NCBI RefSeq assembly: GCF_002895925.1 | Contig: NZ_NWUO01000018.1 | Coordinates: forward strand, 1 to 64,000 | DNA: 64,000 nt | Reading direction: 5' to 3' | DNA from: Mixta theicola | Lineage (GTDB): Bacteria; Pseudomonadota; Gammaproteobacteria; Enterobacterales; Enterobacteriaceae | Shown here: positions 30,210-39,084 of the stretch, piece by piece | How the letters are laid out: every line of letters starts with the position of its first letter | Numbering within the stretch: the first letter of the stretch is position 1 | Made by a program: the position numbers and the translations under genes | Notes under the pieces: generated by a model | Databases searched by the model: none | What the model was told of the DNA's origin: nothing | What the model saw: the letters and a program-made list of their open reading frames with translations, nothing else

Positions 30210-31547
30210 TTACCTGTTCTTGTAGGGTTCTAACAACTGACGCGCTTCAGCCATGCGGGCAGTCAGGTCAGTAATCCATTGATTCTCTATCTGTGTCCGG
30301 GTTGCTGAGGTTGACTTCTCCGCTTTTTCAGTAAAAGCAAAAGTCTGGCGCAAAACGCTATCCTTCTGTTCAGAATCGCTCAGCAACGGCGTGGTAAGCA
30401 GCTCCCGTGCACGCTGCACATCGGGTTCAGCACCCAGCCCCGCGTTTTCTGCCATATGTAACGTTTTCCATAGCGCGACCTGCCGATGGTGAAAACGTAC
30501 CAGCGTGATATCGAACAGAGCGGATACCAGCCCGCGTCGCTCGCGCCCAACACTGGCGTTATAGCCAAAACTATCCCTGGTAAAAGGGTTTACAGCCAGA
30601 TCGGGAAGCGCTCTGTAGAGCGCAGGGCGTACCGGAAGGCGATGAATGTCAGGGTGTAACAATAATTTTTGCCCCTCTTCAGAGAGGGTAAAATTAACAA
30701 ATTCGCGGGCGGTTTCAGGATGCGGTGCTTTGGCGAAGATAGCGATATGAGCCGGGTTATAAACTGTCCGGGGAGGATAGGAAAAACTGATTTTCCCGCT
30801 GCCGTTCGTTCCTGAAGCGACAGATACAAAAAAATCCATGGTCATACGCGCAGCGATTTCGCCTGTAGCCACCGGATCTTTACCGTCAGGAAGAGAAGTC
30901 CGATTAAAGACCGCGTTACCGGCAATTTCTGACAGAATCGCCCAACCTTTTTCCCAACCGTAACCTTGCAGGATAGCTTCATACAGTACCGGAGCAAACC
31001 CTACGCTACCGGGGATCGGCATTTGTACTTTATTTGCATAGGGGATCGCTGCCAGATCGGCCCAGTCTTGGGGAGGCAGCAAACCCAGCGCCTTTACGGC
31101 GTCAGGGTTATAGGCGATGCCATACCCCGCCAGTTCAAATGCAGCATAGTAATCATCGGGATCGGAAATCAACACGCCGCCAATGTCACGCGGTAGCGCT
31201 TTACGCTCAAGGTCAAGCCTGGCCAGCCGATTGTCCCGTCGCAGCATGGCAAAATTACCTGGCGCTGGCGTCCAGTAGACATCAATGCCTGCACCACCAG
31301 TCTGGATAAAGTGATAGTACGCGTCTTCACCGTGACGCCACAGAATCTCTACTCGCTTCCCAGGATAAGCGCGTTCAAACGCCGCCTGAAAGCGAGTGGA
31401 AACCTCTTCCGCGTAGCTGGTCAGTACAACTACCCGGTCATCACTATTGTTCGCCTGAGCAAGAGGATAAACATTCAATATCAGCAGGAATGCCACGAAA
31501 CCCAATAATTTCCAGTTATATATTTTGCCTGTTTTATTATATTGCAT
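30210..31547 (-). CDS. Periplasmic extracellular binding protein (Fe3+-type family) with C-terminal helical extension
   Basis: The protein has 445 residues from the ATG at 31547. It has a signal segment (LLGFVAFLLILNVYPLAQA) and the type 2 periplasmic binding fold of family 1 (VVVLTSYAEEVSTRFQAAFERAYPG, GIDVYWTPAPGNFAMLRRDNRL, GYGIAYNPDAVKALGL, FTLSEEGQKLLLHPDIHRLPVR). The last 120 or so residues are mostly helical and charged, beyond the usual length of such proteins. No permease or ATPase gene is nearby. It forms an operon with the downstream di-heme cytochrome and faces a TonB receptor, suggesting a periplasmic carrier or a metal or metal-chelate sensor rather than part of a normal ABC importer. 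Confidence 0.8.
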   Translation of the reverse strand: MQYNKTGKIYNWKLLGFVAFLLILNVYPLAQANNSDDRVVVLTSYAEEVSTRFQAAFERAYPGKRVEILWRHGEDAYYHFIQTGGAGIDVYWTPAPGNFAMLRRDNRLARLDLERKALPRDIGGVLISDPDDYYAAFELAGYGIAYNPDAVKALGLLPPQDWADLAAIPYANKVQMPIPGSVGFAPVLYEAILQGYGWEKGWAILSEIAGNAVFNRTSLPDGKDPVATGEIAARMTMDFFVSVASGTNGSGKISFSYPPRTVYNPAHIAIFAKAPHPETAREFVNFTLSEEGQKLLLHPDIHRLPVRPALYRALPDLAVNPFTRDSFGYNASVGRERRGLVSALFDITLVRFHHRQVALWKTLHMAENAGLGAEPDVQRARELLTTPLLSDSEQKDSVLRQTFAFTEKAEKSTSATRTQIENQWITDLTARMAEARQLLEPYKNR

Positions 31548-31850
31548 AGTAGTACTCGCTTTTAACAAACAATTCACAATTCCGCCTGGCCCTGTCAATA
31601 AACTATTTCTGCACTCACAATAATAATATTACCGGTTAGAAATCAGCACTTCACACTATGGAAAATAGAGCCCTGTCATTTATCGTAATATATATGACTA
31701 TATAACGAAATTCGTTTTTGCAAAACAGTAATCCCAGGCAAAAACATAATAAAAAACGGGAGTTACCGATGCAGTGAGATCGCAGAGAACTTTTACCTGG
31801 ATACCGTTTGCATCCTCTTTTTACAAACTAACAGAGATATTTATAACCTG

Positions 31851-31879
31851 TTGACATTACAGAAGACTCTCTTTACCCT
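31851..31879 (+). promoter_or_regulatory. Candidate promoter of the TonB-receptor gene
   Basis: TTGACA (31851-31856), 17 bases, then TACCCT. The -35 is perfect and the -10 matches 3 of 6. This lies in the 435-base AT-rich divergent region between the binding-protein and receptor genes. I did not find a convincing Fur box there. Confidence 0.5.
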
Positions 31880-31884
31880 TCCAT

Positions 31885-31908
31885 CGTTATGTATTTTTAT
31901 ACATAACG
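31885..31908 (+). promoter_or_regulatory. Perfect 10-bp palindrome in the receptor leader
   Basis: CGTTATGTAT-TTTT-ATACATAACG is a perfect inverted repeat just after the candidate promoter and 75 bases before the receptor start. It is followed by GTTTTAATT. It could be an operator, or an RNA hairpin in the leader acting as an attenuator or stabiliser. Confidence 0.6.
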
Positions 31909-31982
31909 TTTTAATTCTCAATATTTATTAATAAATAAACAGCCATCGCGCAGAAAGTAAATTTTAAATATCTGGAGAACCC

Positions 31983-34049
31983 GTGAAAGCCAAACTGGTA
32001 ACCAAGCGAAAACATACACCCCACGTCAGGCGGCCTGTTATTTTAGGAATATTCATCGCTTCAACCACTACCTTTTATATTCCAGCAAGCGGCGCGCAGG
32101 AAATAAATGAAAAAACAGCAAAAGAGAGCAAAGATGATGAAGATAATAAAAATAATGCCGACGCCATTTTTCAACTGGGAACTATGACCGTTTACGGTCA
32201 AACACCTTCACCAGCAGATGCTCTGGAAAGCCAGATTGACTCTTCAACAATAACGTTACTGGAAAAAAAGAACGTTGCTGAAGCACTCTCTATGACGCCA
32301 GGTATTACCTTCGTTCCGGGAACGGGTGGACGCAATGAATCCTTTGCCCTGGTTCGCGGTTTTGGTAGCCTCGCGGTTCCTGTTTATATTGACGGCGTTC
32401 CCGCATACGTTCCTTACGATGGCAACCTGGATTTATCACGTTTTACAACGGCAGATGTAGCCAGTATTCACGTAGCTAAAGGCTACAGCTCAGTGCTTTA
32501 TGGCCCCAATGCCATCGGCGGGGCTATTAATATTCTGTCTCGTAAACCCGTAGAGCCTTTTGAGGGAGACGTTACTCTTGGCGCTTTTACCGGTAATGGT
32601 AAAGAAGCCAGCTTTAACCTGGGCACACGTCAGGATAAGTGGTACACCCAGATAGGTGCTTCCCGGCTGGAACGCGACTATTACAAGATGGCCAAAAGCT
32701 ACGAAAACACAAAACGACGAAACTATCGCGTAGAGGATTGGAAAGTCAGCGCCAAACTGGGCTACACGCCTAATGATACCGACGAATATACTCTCGGCTA
32801 TCAGCGCCAGGAGGCAGAAAAAGGTTATGCCCCTCATGCTGAGGGTTATTCCGGTACTTCATGGCGTTGGCCAAAATGGAATCGGGAAACATTTTTCGCC
32901 GTCTCCAGTATGCGCATCGGTGAATCTTCTTATATCAAGCCACGTCTGTTTTACGACAAATTTGATAACAGTCTTCTTATACCGCGTTATAACGGAGATG
33001 CCAGCAATTACGATGATTATTCATGGGGAGGTAGCCTTGAATTAGGAAGCGATATTATTACCGACAATAGTCTGAAAGGCGTGGTGCATTACAAGCTTGA
33101 TAACCATCGTGAGATGATGATCCGCCAGGGATCTGGCCAAATATATGACGATCATGCCTATGAAGACAGGAATATATCTTTCGGGCTGGAGGATACCTGG
33201 CACATCGCACCACAATGGGATTTACAGTTTGGTCTGTCCTGGGATCGCCGCGAAACAAGAAAAGCGGAAACGGTCAAAGAAGCCCTGATTACCGTGGAGA
33301 GCTGGAACCCACAAATCGGCCTGTTCTGTAAATTGAGTGAAGAGCATAATTTCCACGCAACGATAGCGCGCAAGTCACGTATGCCATCAATTAAGGAACG
33401 CTTTTCTGTTCATATGGCCGACGATCGTGTAGCTATCCCTAACCCTGGACTGAAGGCCGAACAGGCGATGCATTACGAGGTGGGTTACCAGGGATTGATC
33501 TTTGACGCCACTCAGCTAACGGCCAACCTCTTCTATAGCCGCATTGACGATAAAATAGAGTCGCAGATTTATAACAAGGGAGATTACCCAGGCTATCCGG
33601 GGCAGTCAGTGCGGCAGGCAATCAATGTTAAGGGCGTGGTTGAGCGTAAAGGGGTTGAACTTGGCATTAACAGCTATGTAAATGAGATGCTGTCAATCGG
33701 TGCGGAGTATACTTATATCCAAATCAAAGAACTGGATAACCCCGGCAACCATTTGACCGATATTCCGCGCCATTCAGGTAGTCTGTACGCAGATATTCAC
33801 CCAATCTCCTGGCTCAGTGTGATCCCCTCTGTCGAAGCGAATTCGTCTCGCTACATTAATCAACAAGGGGACAAGTTGGCGGGCTTCGTGTTAACCAACC
33901 TTAAATTTAGCCTCACTCCACCCACTCTGCCTGAAGTCAGCGTTAATATTGGTGTCAACAACCTGTTTAATAGCGATGCGCGATATCGCGACACAGAATA
34001 TCCTGCGGATGGTCGTAGCTACTATGGCAATGTACGTATTACCTTCTAA
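31983..34049 (+). CDS. TonB-dependent outer-membrane receptor
   Basis: The protein has 688 residues from a GTG at 31983 (GGAG six bases upstream). After a long basic leader and signal segment (ILGIFIASTTTFYIPASGA) comes an acidic stretch, then a TonB box-like sequence GTMTVYGQ (about 65-72), the plug domain (EALSMTPGITFVPGTGGRNESFALVRGFGS, SSVLYGPNAIGGAINILSRK, residues about 75-190) and the 22-strand barrel ending in an aromatic residue (..YYGNVRITF). It imports a chelated metal or similar ligand using TonB energy. The ligand cannot be named from sequence. It is divergent from the binding-protein/di-heme cytochrome pair and shares the AT-rich composition of that locus. Confidence 0.92.
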   Translation: MKAKLVTKRKHTPHVRRPVILGIFIASTTTFYIPASGAQEINEKTAKESKDDEDNKNNADAIFQLGTMTVYGQTPSPADALESQIDSSTITLLEKKNVAEALSMTPGITFVPGTGGRNESFALVRGFGSLAVPVYIDGVPAYVPYDGNLDLSRFTTADVASIHVAKGYSSVLYGPNAIGGAINILSRKPVEPFEGDVTLGAFTGNGKEASFNLGTRQDKWYTQIGASRLERDYYKMAKSYENTKRRNYRVEDWKVSAKLGYTPNDTDEYTLGYQRQEAEKGYAPHAEGYSGTSWRWPKWNRETFFAVSSMRIGESSYIKPRLFYDKFDNSLLIPRYNGDASNYDDYSWGGSLELGSDIITDNSLKGVVHYKLDNHREMMIRQGSGQIYDDHAYEDRNISFGLEDTWHIAPQWDLQFGLSWDRRETRKAETVKEALITVESWNPQIGLFCKLSEEHNFHATIARKSRMPSIKERFSVHMADDRVAIPNPGLKAEQAMHYEVGYQGLIFDATQLTANLFYSRIDDKIESQIYNKGDYPGYPGQSVRQAINVKGVVERKGVELGINSYVNEMLSIGAEYTYIQIKELDNPGNHLTDIPRHSGSLYADIHPISWLSVIPSVEANSSRYINQQGDKLAGFVLTNLKFSLTPPTLPEVSVNIGVNNLFNSDARYRDTEYPADGRSYYGNVRITF

Positions 34050-34054
34050 GATAA

Positions 34055-34091
34055 CGGCCTTCCCGCCAGAGAACAGCGAGGGGCCGGATTT
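34055..34091. terminator. Bidirectional terminator between the TonB receptor and tktB
   Basis: CGGCC and GGCCG form a stem (about seven pairs with G-U) in the 47-base gap between the convergent genes, followed by GATTTTAAAATT, which supplies U-rich ends on both strands. Confidence 0.5.
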
Positions 34092-34096
34092 TAAAA

Positions 34097-36100
34097 TTAC
34101 AACAGTGACTTAGCTTTGGCGACAACGTTGTCAACGGTGAAGCCAAATTGTTTAAACAGCAGTTCCGCCGGCGCCGACTCGCCGAAAACGCTCATACCGA
34201 CAATCGCCCCATGCAGGCCCACATATTTAAACCAGTAGTCGGCGATGCCCGCTTCTACTGCAACACGCGCAGTCACGGCTTTCGGCAGTACGGCTTCACG
34301 GTAAGCGGCATCCTGCTTGTCAAACGCGTCGGTAGAGGGAATAGAGACCACGCGCGCCTTCACGCCCTCGGCCGTCAGTTTGTCCCACGCGGCAACCGCC
34401 AGCTCAACTTCCGAGCCGGTAGCAATGAAGATCAGCTCCGGCTGGCCCACGCAATCTTTCAGCACGTAGCCGCCGCGGGCGATGTTCGCCAGCTGCTCTT
34501 CAGTACGCTGCTGCTGCGCCAGGTTCTGGCGGGAAAGGATCAGCGCGGTCGGGCCGTCCTGACGCTCAATGGCATATTTCCACGCCACCGCAGATTCCAC
34601 CTGGTCACACGGACGCCAGCTGCTCATGTTCGGGGTCATGCGCAGGGAAGCCACCTGCTCTACCGGCTGGTGAGTCGGGCCGTCTTCACCCAGGCCGATG
34701 GAGTCGTGAGTGTAGACCATTACCTGACGCTGTTTCATCAGCGCCGCCATTCGCACCGCGTTACGGGCATATTCCACGAACATCAGGAAAGTGGCGGTGT
34801 ACGGCAGAAAGCCGCCGTGCAGAGAGATACCGTTGGCGATAGCGGTCATACCGAACTCGCGCACGCCGTAATGGATGTAGTTACCCGCGGTATCTTCGTT
34901 GATGGCTTTCGAGCCGGACCACAGAGTCAGGTTCGATGGCGCGAGATCTGCGGAGCCGCCGAGGAATTCCGGCAGCAGCGGACCGAAGGCTTCAATGGCG
35001 TTCTGCGACGCTTTACGGCTGGCGATTTTCGCCGGGTTCGCCTGCAGCTTCTCGATGTACGCCTGCGCATGGCTGGAAAAATCCGTGGGTAATTCGCCCT
35101 TCATCCGGCGGGTAAACTCGGCGGCCAGCTCCGGGAACGCCTGCGCGTAGGCCGCGAACCTCTCGTTCCAGGCAGACTCTTTTGCCTGACCGGCTTCTTG
35201 CGCATCCCACCGGGCGTAGATGTCAGACGGGATTTCGAATGCCGGGTATTTCCAGCCCAGCGCTTCGCGGGTCAGCGCGATTTCTGCATCGCCCAGCGGC
35301 GCGCCGTGCGATTCGTGCGAGCCCTGTTTGTTCGGCGAACCGAAACCGATAATGGTTTTGCACATCAGCAGGGAGGGTTTATCGGTCACCGCGCGGGCTT
35401 CTTCTGTTGCGCGTTTGATAGCGTCGGCATCGTGACCGTCAACGCCGCGCACCACGTGCCAGCCGTAAGCCTCAAAACGGGCAGCGGTATCGTCGGTGAA
35501 CCAGCCTGCAATATGACCGTCAATGGAGATGCCGTTGTCATCATAGAATGCCACCAGTTTACCCAGCTTCAGCGTCCCGGCCAGCGAGCAGACCTCGTGC
35601 GAGATGCCTTCCATCATGCAGCCGTCGCCCATAAAGACATAGGTAAAATGATCCACGATGCCGTGGCCCGGACGGTTAAACTGCGCCGCCAGGGTTTTCT
35701 CGGCGACCGCCATCCCGACCGCGTTAGCGATCCCCTGCCCCAGCGGGCCGGTAGTGGTTTCCACGCCGGGAGTGTAGCCCACTTCCGGGTGGCCTGGCGT
35801 TTTCGAATGCAGCTGGCGGAAGCTCTGCAAATCGTTAAGCGAGACCTCATAGCCCGTCAGGTGCAGCAGGCTGTAGATCAGCATCGAGCCGTGACCGTTG
35901 GAGAGAACAAAGCGGTCGCGATCGGCCCACGCCGGGTTGTTCGGGTTGTGGTTGAGGAAATCCCGCCACAGGACTTCCGCAATGTCCGCCATTCCCATCG
36001 GTGCGCCGGGGTGGCCGGAATTCGCTTTCTGCACCGCATCCATCGACAGCGCGCGCAGCGCGTTGGCGCACAGGCGGCGGGTAATATTCGTCGTGCTCAT
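34097..36100 (-). CDS. tktB: Transketolase (TktB type)
   Basis: The protein has 667 residues from the ATG at 36100 (GGGGAA upstream), equal in length to E. coli TktB. Thiamine-diphosphate motifs are visible: [15 protein letters not shown] (about 28-42), [18 protein letters not shown] (about 154-171), with histidines in [10 protein letters not shown] and [18 protein letters not shown]. It transfers two-carbon units between sugar phosphates. Here it is the last gene of a seven-gene catabolic operon, behind talA. It would use erythrose 4-phosphate from the isomerase genes of the locus. tktB following talA is the same order as in E. coli, but the attachment to a C4 operon is notable. Confidence 0.95.
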   Translation of the reverse strand: MSTTNITRRLCANALRALSMDAVQKANSGHPGAPMGMADIAEVLWRDFLNHNPNNPAWADRDRFVLSNGHGSMLIYSLLHLTGYEVSLNDLQSFRQLHSKTPGHPEVGYTPGVETTTGPLGQGIANAVGMAVAEKTLAAQFNRPGHGIVDHFTYVFMGDGCMMEGISHEVCSLAGTLKLGKLVAFYDDNGISIDGHIAGWFTDDTAARFEAYGWHVVRGVDGHDADAIKRATEEARAVTDKPSLLMCKTIIGFGSPNKQGSHESHGAPLGDAEIALTREALGWKYPAFEIPSDIYARWDAQEAGQAKESAWNERFAAYAQAFPELAAEFTRRMKGELPTDFSSHAQAYIEKLQANPAKIASRKASQNAIEAFGPLLPEFLGGSADLAPSNLTLWSGSKAINEDTAGNYIHYGVREFGMTAIANGISLHGGFLPYTATFLMFVEYARNAVRMAALMKQRQVMVYTHDSIGLGEDGPTHQPVEQVASLRMTPNMSSWRPCDQVESAVAWKYAIERQDGPTALILSRQNLAQQQRTEEQLANIARGGYVLKDCVGQPELIFIATGSEVELAVAAWDKLTAEGVKARVVSIPSTDAFDKQDAAYREAVLPKAVTARVAVEAGIADYWFKYVGLHGAIVGMSVFGESAPAELLFKQFGFTVDNVVAKAKSLL

Positions 36101-36118
36101 CAATACGTTCCCCACTCC

Positions 36119-37069
36119 TTACAGCATCTGTCGAATCTGGTTTTCCAGCTTCACCTGATCGACGGCAAACAGCCGGATGCCTTCCGCCAGTTTTTCGACC
36201 GCCATCGGGTCCTGATGATGTTCCCAGAGGAACTCCGCCTGGGTCAGCGGGCTGGGGCGGGTTTCCGTCACGCAGCCGGGTTCCAGCTGGCGGCTCAGCG
36301 CATCGCCGCAGGCGGCCAGTTCATCCAGCAGCGCCGGAGAGAGAGTCAGCCGATCGCATCCCGCCAGCGCCTGGATCTGCTCAATGCGGCGGAAGCTGGC
36401 GCCCATCACTACGGTGCCGTAGCCGTGAGACTTATAGTACTGGTAAATCCGGCGTACCGACTCAACGCCGGGGTCGCGGTCAGCCTGGTATTCTGCCTGC
36501 GGCTGATTCTTCTGATACCAGTCGTAAATCCGGCCGACAAACGGCGAGATTAAAAAGACGCCCGCTTCGGCACAGGCCCGCGCCTGGGCGAAAGAGAACA
36601 GTAGGGTCAGGTTGCAGTTGATCCCGCTCTGCTCCAGCTCTTCCGCCGCGCGGATACCTTCCCAGGTAGCGGCGAGCTTAATTAAAATGCGCTCCGGCCC
36701 GATGCCGTTTTTCTCGTACAGCTGGATAAGCTTGCGCGCCTTCGACACGCACATGCCGCGATCCCAGGCGAACCGCGCATCCACTTCGGTGGAGATACGC
36801 CCCGGCACGTGGCGCAGCACTTCCGTACCAATATCCACCGCCACCTGATCGCAGGCGTTGATCAGCTGCGTTTCTGCGCTGCCACCCTGACGGCGGGCCT
36901 TGCCGATGGCGTCGGCGATAAGCGGCTGGTACTGGGGCAGCCGCGCGGCCTTCAGCACCAGCGAAGGGTTGGTGGTGGCGTCCTGAGGAGCGAATTTTTT
37001 AATGGATTCGATATCGCCGGTATCGGCCACAACCGTCGTGTATTTTTTCAGTTCGTCTAGCTGGCTCAT
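36119..37069 (-). CDS. talA: Transaldolase (TalA type)
   Basis: The protein has 316 residues, complete. It shows the family motif for Schiff-base formation ([21 protein letters not shown], Lys near residue 132) and the start [28 protein letters not shown]. It transfers a three-carbon unit between sedoheptulose 7-phosphate, glyceraldehyde 3-phosphate, erythrose 4-phosphate and fructose 6-phosphate in the cytosol. Spacing is 30 bases after the rpiB-like gene and 18 bases before tktB. AAGGA precedes the ATG. Its presence in this operon suggests that erythrose 4-phosphate is produced by the pathway. Confidence 0.96.
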   Translation of the reverse strand: MSQLDELKKYTTVVADTGDIESIKKFAPQDATTNPSLVLKAARLPQYQPLIADAIGKARRQGGSAETQLINACDQVAVDIGTEVLRHVPGRISTEVDARFAWDRGMCVSKARKLIQLYEKNGIGPERILIKLAATWEGIRAAEELEQSGINCNLTLLFSFAQARACAEAGVFLISPFVGRIYDWYQKNQPQAEYQADRDPGVESVRRIYQYYKSHGYGTVVMGASFRRIEQIQALAGCDRLTLSPALLDELAACGDALSRQLEPGCVTETRPSPLTQAEFLWEHHQDPMAVEKLAEGIRLFAVDQVKLENQIRQML

Positions 37070-37099
37070 AGTCTGTTCCTTCTGTTGCGCCGGCGGAAA

Positions 37100-37558
37100 C
37101 TAGTCTCTGGCATGCTGGAGTTCGTAATAATCGATACGCTCCACTTTTGGCGCAGAGCCGCCGCCTTCATATTCGGACTCCAGCCATGCCTGAATAATCT
37201 TTTTCCCTAATTCCGGGCCAATAACGCGCGCGCCGAGGGTAATAATTTGCGCATTGTTGCTTTTACGCGCCCGCTCGGCGGAGAAGGTATCGTGGCACTG
37301 GGCGGCGCGCACGCCGGGCACTTTATTCGCCACAATGCTCATGCCAATGCCGGTGCCGCAAATTAAAATCCCGCGGTCGTGCTCTCCTTGCTTAATCGAC
37401 ATCGCGACCGCATGGGCAACATCCGGGTATACCATACTGCCCTGACGTTTATCGCTGCTGTAATCTGCGACGTTAATTCCCAGCCCATTTAAATAGGCGA
37501 CGATAGCATCGCGGAAAGCATAGGCGGCATCATCCGCACCAATAGCGATTGTTTTCAT
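37100..37558 (-). CDS. RpiB/LacAB-family sugar-phosphate isomerase (EryI-like)
   Basis: The protein has 152 residues of the RpiB fold: IGADDAAYAFRDAIVAYLNGLG at the start, the active-site segment GILICGTGIGMSIVANKVPGVRAA (catalytic Cys near residue 68) and NNAQIITLGARVIG. RpiB enzymes interconvert aldose and ketose phosphates. The EryI branch of erythritol pathways converts D-erythrulose 4-phosphate to D-erythrose 4-phosphate. With a TPI-type isomerase (EryH-like) across the divergent promoter and talA-tktB directly downstream, a C4 role is more likely than ribose 5-phosphate isomerisation. AAGGA upstream of the ATG supports the start. Confidence 0.82.
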   Translation of the reverse strand: MKTIAIGADDAAYAFRDAIVAYLNGLGINVADYSSDKRQGSMVYPDVAHAVAMSIKQGEHDRGILICGTGIGMSIVANKVPGVRAAQCHDTFSAERARKSNNAQIITLGARVIGPELGKKIIQAWLESEYEGGGSAPKVERIDYYELQHARD

Positions 37559-37597
37559 GATAGTTTCCTTAAATTAGCAGTACGTTTTAATTCAGTT

Positions 37598-37972
37598 TTA
37601 ATTTAATGCCGGGTAGAAAGAAATTCGGTCGCCAGGTTGGATAGCGTGCGGCGGGTTTCCGCTCAGGTGAACCGTACCGGGTAATTCGGCAGCCAAGGCT
37701 CCATCAAAACTTAAGGTAATATGCCCAAGCAGTTTTAAATTAACCGTTGCCACACGCCCCACCGCCGTCACCCGATATATATCCTCATTGATTTTCATTA
37801 TTTGTCCGGGCGACAATTCCGCAGTCAGCTCACTTCCCTGGTGTACGGCGCAATACATCGCCATATCGTCAGGAACGGAATCAGCAAATAAAATCAGTTT
37901 CTGTTCCCCCAGATAATCTTTGACATATTCCCCAACCGCCGTGATAAGTAAAGAATATACAGAGACAGGCAT
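37598..37972 (-). CDS. Stand-alone PTS EIIA component, glucitol/sorbitol type (SrlB-like)
   Basis: The protein has 124 residues, the full length of E. coli SrlB. Matching features are PDDMAMYCAVHQGSEL with the presumed phospho-His at residue 44, YRVTAVGRVATVNLKLLGHITLSFDGA, and LPGTVHLSGNPP. EIIA-Gut normally passes a phosphoryl group from HPr to EIIB-Gut. No EIIC gene is present here. The only EIIB is fused to the kinase two genes upstream, and the adjacent transporter is KdgT-like. The ATG lies one base after the permease stop codon, so the two are tightly coupled. Confidence 0.85.
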   Translation of the reverse strand: MPVSVYSLLITAVGEYVKDYLGEQKLILFADSVPDDMAMYCAVHQGSELTAELSPGQIMKINEDIYRVTAVGRVATVNLKLLGHITLSFDGALAAELPGTVHLSGNPPHAIQPGDRISFYPALN

Positions 37973-37973
37973 A

Positions 37974-38990
37974 TTATTTATTCTCTTTAGCGGCAGCTGA
38001 AGTTAATGCTACCTTTTCTTTACTCTCTTCTTTCGCCGGTGCTACTACCGGGAGGCGTTTTTTCAAACGTTTATCAAACCAGGCCACCAGAATCGGCGCG
38101 GTAATCATGGTAATGATGCTCGCCGTCGCCAGCTGCGCCGTGGCGGCGTCAACGTATATCATCAGAGAAGGGTCCGCCTGGGCTACCATCGCCGGAGTTA
38201 ACGCGGAGCTTGCAGCGGTGGTGCCGAGCGCGGCTCCCAGCGCCGTTTTCTTTTTCAGAAACAGGTTGTAGACGAAGTAGAACACGATCCCGGTCATCGC
38301 GGAGATAATGCCGAGCAGGATGCCGGAGAGCCCGGCGGTAAAGACCGTATTGATACTGGAGTTCGCGCCGATAGCAAACGACATAAGGATGATAATTAGC
38401 GGCTGAGCGGCAGCGCATAACTGCTTGAAGCGTTCATCAAGGTTACCCCACAGCATACCGATCAGCAGAGGGATTAGCATCGACAGCAGCGCGGCGAAAG
38501 GAATATTGGCCAGCCCGCTGACGCCCAGCACCATCATCGTGACGAATGGGCCGTCTTTAACGCAAAATATTGAAATCGCCCCGGCATCGCTGGCATCGCC
38601 GTAGTTACTGCACAGGGCGATATACAGGGAGCTGTTCGAGCTGGTTAAGCAGGCGATCAATGCCAGCATCGAAATACCGAGAAAACCATTCGGGCCAAAC
38701 AGCGCCCCGGCCACCCACACGGCCAGCGCACCCGCCAGACATTTAAGAAACAGTAGCACCGCGCCTTTATATAATGGCAACCCCGCCTGACGAATATTAA
38801 TAGAGGTGCCGCAAACCAGCAGAAATATTCCCATCATCGCGCTGGAGCCAACTTTAAACAGCGCCGTAGTCGGCCCGCCAATACTTAAAACCTGTGGAGC
38901 AAAGGTATTAATAAGAATCGCCACCATTAACGGAATAATAATTAAACCGCCTGGCACCTTATTCATCTTTTCAAGTATATTTATGTTCAT
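37974..38990 (-). CDS. KdgT-family (2-keto-3-deoxygluconate permease type) sugar-acid transporter
   Basis: The protein has 338 residues with about ten membrane segments and no signal peptide. KDGT-family traits are the N terminus KVPGGLIIIPLMVAILINTFAP, LALIACLTSSNSSLYIAL (about 113-130), SFAIGANSSINTVF and GTTAASSALTPAMVAQADPS. The start is uncertain between 38990 and 39002 because ribosome sites are weak. The charged C terminus (KEESKEKVALTSAAAKENK) is longer than in E. coli KdgT and is a possible place for an interaction. KdgT proteins are proton symporters for sugar acids. Next to the kinase and the pdxA2-like gene it probably imports a C4 sugar acid such as a tetronate. Confidence 0.85.
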   Translation of the reverse strand: MNINILEKMNKVPGGLIIIPLMVAILINTFAPQVLSIGGPTTALFKVGSSAMMGIFLLVCGTSINIRQAGLPLYKGAVLLFLKCLAGALAVWVAGALFGPNGFLGISMLALIACLTSSNSSLYIALCSNYGDASDAGAISIFCVKDGPFVTMMVLGVSGLANIPFAALLSMLIPLLIGMLWGNLDERFKQLCAAAQPLIIILMSFAIGANSSINTVFTAGLSGILLGIISAMTGIVFYFVYNLFLKKKTALGAALGTTAASSALTPAMVAQADPSLMIYVDAATAQLATASIITMITAPILVAWFDKRLKKRLPVVAPAKEESKEKVALTSAAAKENK

Positions 38991-39084
38991 AGGGTAACTC
39001 ATAAAGTATGATTGAACAGAGGTAACGACGCAATACCACCCGGACGACAATTACGCCGCATTGAGTTATAGTCCTTCAGGGTTA

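Noticed and set aside
31548-31982. Fur box in the TonB-receptor control region
   Set aside because: AT-rich stretches such as AATAATAATATTA occur, but no 19-base GATAATGATAATCATTATC-like match is convincing.
35198-36553. Long plus-strand open frame of 451 codons
   Set aside because: It is antisense to talA-tktB, Arg/His-rich and without a ribosome site or known domain; it exists because the real genes on the other strand are GC-rich.
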